Source: JBEVNX01 sp040507895
GTDB taxonomy: Bacteria > Desulfobacterota > Binatia > JACPRU01
DNA length: 52,553 nucleotides
Reading direction: 5' to 3'
NCBI GenBank assembly: GCA_040507895.1
Contig: JBEVNX010000091.1
Span: forward strand, 1-52,553
The stretch's first letter is position 1, and the number at the start of each line of letters is the position of its first letter. Made by a program: the position numbers and the translations under genes. The notes beneath the pieces are model-generated. The model was not told the DNA's origin. It worked only from the letters and a program-made list of their open reading frames with translations, and searched no databases. Below, piece by piece: positions 51,622 to 52,553 of the stretch.

Positions 51622-52553
51622 AGACTGCGGCCCGCCGCCTCGGCGAACTTCTCAACGCCGCGCATCAGTGACTCGAATCGGCTCGGCTTCAGCGACTGCC
51701 CGCCGTCCGAGAGCGCGTGCGCGGGATCCGGATGCACCTCGATCATCAAGCCGTCCGCGCCCGCGGCGATCGCGGCGTACGCCATCGGCGTCACGTACTG
51801 CCAGTGGCCCGTACCATGGCTCGGGTCGACGATGACCGGCAGATGGGTCCACTCTTTCAGCACGGGCACGGCGCTCAGGTCGAGCGTGTTGCGGGTCGCG
51901 GTCTCGAACGTGCGGATGCCGCGCTCGCACAGCACCACCCGAGGGTTGCCTTCCGACAAGATGTACTCCGCGGCCATGAGGAACTCCTGCAGGGTGCTCA
52001 TCAGGCCGCGCTTCAACAACACTGGCTTGTCAACCTTTCCGAGGCGCTTGAGGAGAGCGAAGTTCTGCACATTGCGCGTGCCGACCTGCAGCACGTCGGC
52101 GTGCTCGGCGACGAGCTCGACGTCGTGGGGATCGAGCACCTCGGTGACCACCGGCAGGCCGGTCTCGGCCCGAGCCTGAGCGAGGAGCTTCAAGCCGTCG
52201 GCCTCCATGCCCTGGAAGCTGTAGGGCGACGTGCGCGGCTTGTAAGCGCCGCCGCGCAGAATGTTTGCTCCCGCCGCCTTCACGGCGCAGGCAGATTCCA
52301 TGATCTGGCGCTCGCTCTCCACCGAGCACGGGCCGGCCATGATGGCGAGGCGCCGGGCGCCGATCGTCACTCCGAGGCCGACGTCGACGACCGAGTCCTC
52401 CTTTCGCACCTCGCGGCTGGCGAGCTTGAAGGGCTTGAGGATCGGCACACATGCCTCCACGCCCGGCATCGATTCGAGGGCTTGTAGGCGCGTTTTGCCG
52501 CGCTCGTCTCCGATGCAGCCGATGACGGTTCGCTCCACGCCGTAGATCGGATG
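51618..52553 (-). CDS. aroF: 3-deoxy-7-phosphoheptulonate (DAHP) synthase, 5' end outside window
   Basis: The frame continues past the window end: before GVERTVIGCIGDE the last in-window codons read HPIY, so the first residues of the N-terminal ferredoxin-like regulatory domain are missing (312 residues seen). It condenses PEP and erythrose 4-phosphate in the first shikimate step. The barrel motifs GPCSVES, LRGGAYKPRTSPYSFQG, PVLLKRG and VIVDPSHGTG mark the type I-beta (Bacillus/Thermotoga-like) group. A GTG at 52538 could be mistaken for the start. It is translationally coupled to ldcA. Confidence 0.94.
   Translation of the reverse strand, partial: HPIYGVERTVIGCIGDERGKTRLQALESMPGVEACVPILKPFKLASREVRKEDSVVDVGLGVTIGARRLAIMAGPCSVESERQIMESACAVKAAGANILRGGAYKPRTSPYSFQGMEADGLKLLAQARAETGLPVVTEVLDPHDVELVAEHADVLQVGTRNVQNFALLKRLGKVDKPVLLKRGLMSTLQEFLMAAEYILSEGNPRVVLCERGIRTFETATRNTLDLSAVPVLKEWTHLPVIVDPSHGTGHWQYVTPMAYAAIAAGADGLMIEVHPDPAHALSDGGQSLKPSRFESLMRGVEKFAEAAGRSL

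Overview
The window is high-GC, densely packed bacterial chromosome. Genes lie in long same-strand runs with ATGA, TGATG or short-gap junctions. I see no rRNA, tRNA, CRISPR array, transposase, integrase or phage gene. A type IVa pilus cluster with a sigma-54 activator, a full 2-oxoglutarate dehydrogenase set, pyruvate phosphate dikinase, Mpl/LdcA muropeptide recycling and a meso-DAP-type envelope point to a diderm (Gram-negative) bacterium. Gene order resembles Deltaproteobacteria and relatives (Myxococcota, Desulfobacterota, Binatota-like lineages). This placement is inference and has not been tested by phylogeny.

Layout. 1-12682 (minus strand): recO, ppdK, aroE, then pilB-pilT-pilC, a hybrid membrane-sensor/sigma-54 activator, pilA with its own -24/-12 promoter and a terminator, and a YfhO-family membrane protein cut by the window start. 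12743-21066 (plus): grpE-dnaK-dnaJ, a periplasmic ligand-binding protein, thiL, larB and an ABC1/UbiB-family kinase-like gene. 21020-24432: a LolA-like periplasmic protein (minus), a stretch with two broken membrane-protein reading frames, a methyltransferase, a 68-residue acidic protein with a strong terminator, and a SEC-C protein. 24595-35387 (plus): an HtrA-type protease, a haloalkane dehalogenase, a MalQ-epoxide hydrolase fusion, then sucA-sucB-(frameshifted DUF1326)-lpdA. 35596-37315 (minus): two oxidoreductases. 37369-40791 (plus): acnA and a PfpI-family gene. 40808-46312 (minus): ppa, an M20 peptidase, an AgmX-like lipoprotein, an alpha/beta hydrolase and an APC permease with a UspA-like tail. 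46884-52553 (minus): mpl, an RskA-like protein, a phosphodiesterase, a beta-lactamase-family hydrolase, ldcA and a DAHP synthase that runs off the window end.

How the parts work together. The pilus block supplies assembly and retraction ATPases, platform, pilin and a probable dedicated transcription switch. The chaperone block is the complete DnaK machine but lacks hrcA and CIRCE; instead each of its three genes has an inverted repeat at its translation start. SucA, SucB and LpdA with aconitase supply TCA-cycle steps. Mpl, LdcA and the beta-lactamase-family hydrolase suggest muropeptide salvage.

I found no clearly new multi-gene system. The best candidates for something undescribed are the sensor-activator fusion with its sigma-54 pilin promoter, the hairpins at the grpE/dnaK/dnaJ starts, the MalQ-epoxide hydrolase fusion, and the orphan RskA-like protein in the muropeptide cluster.
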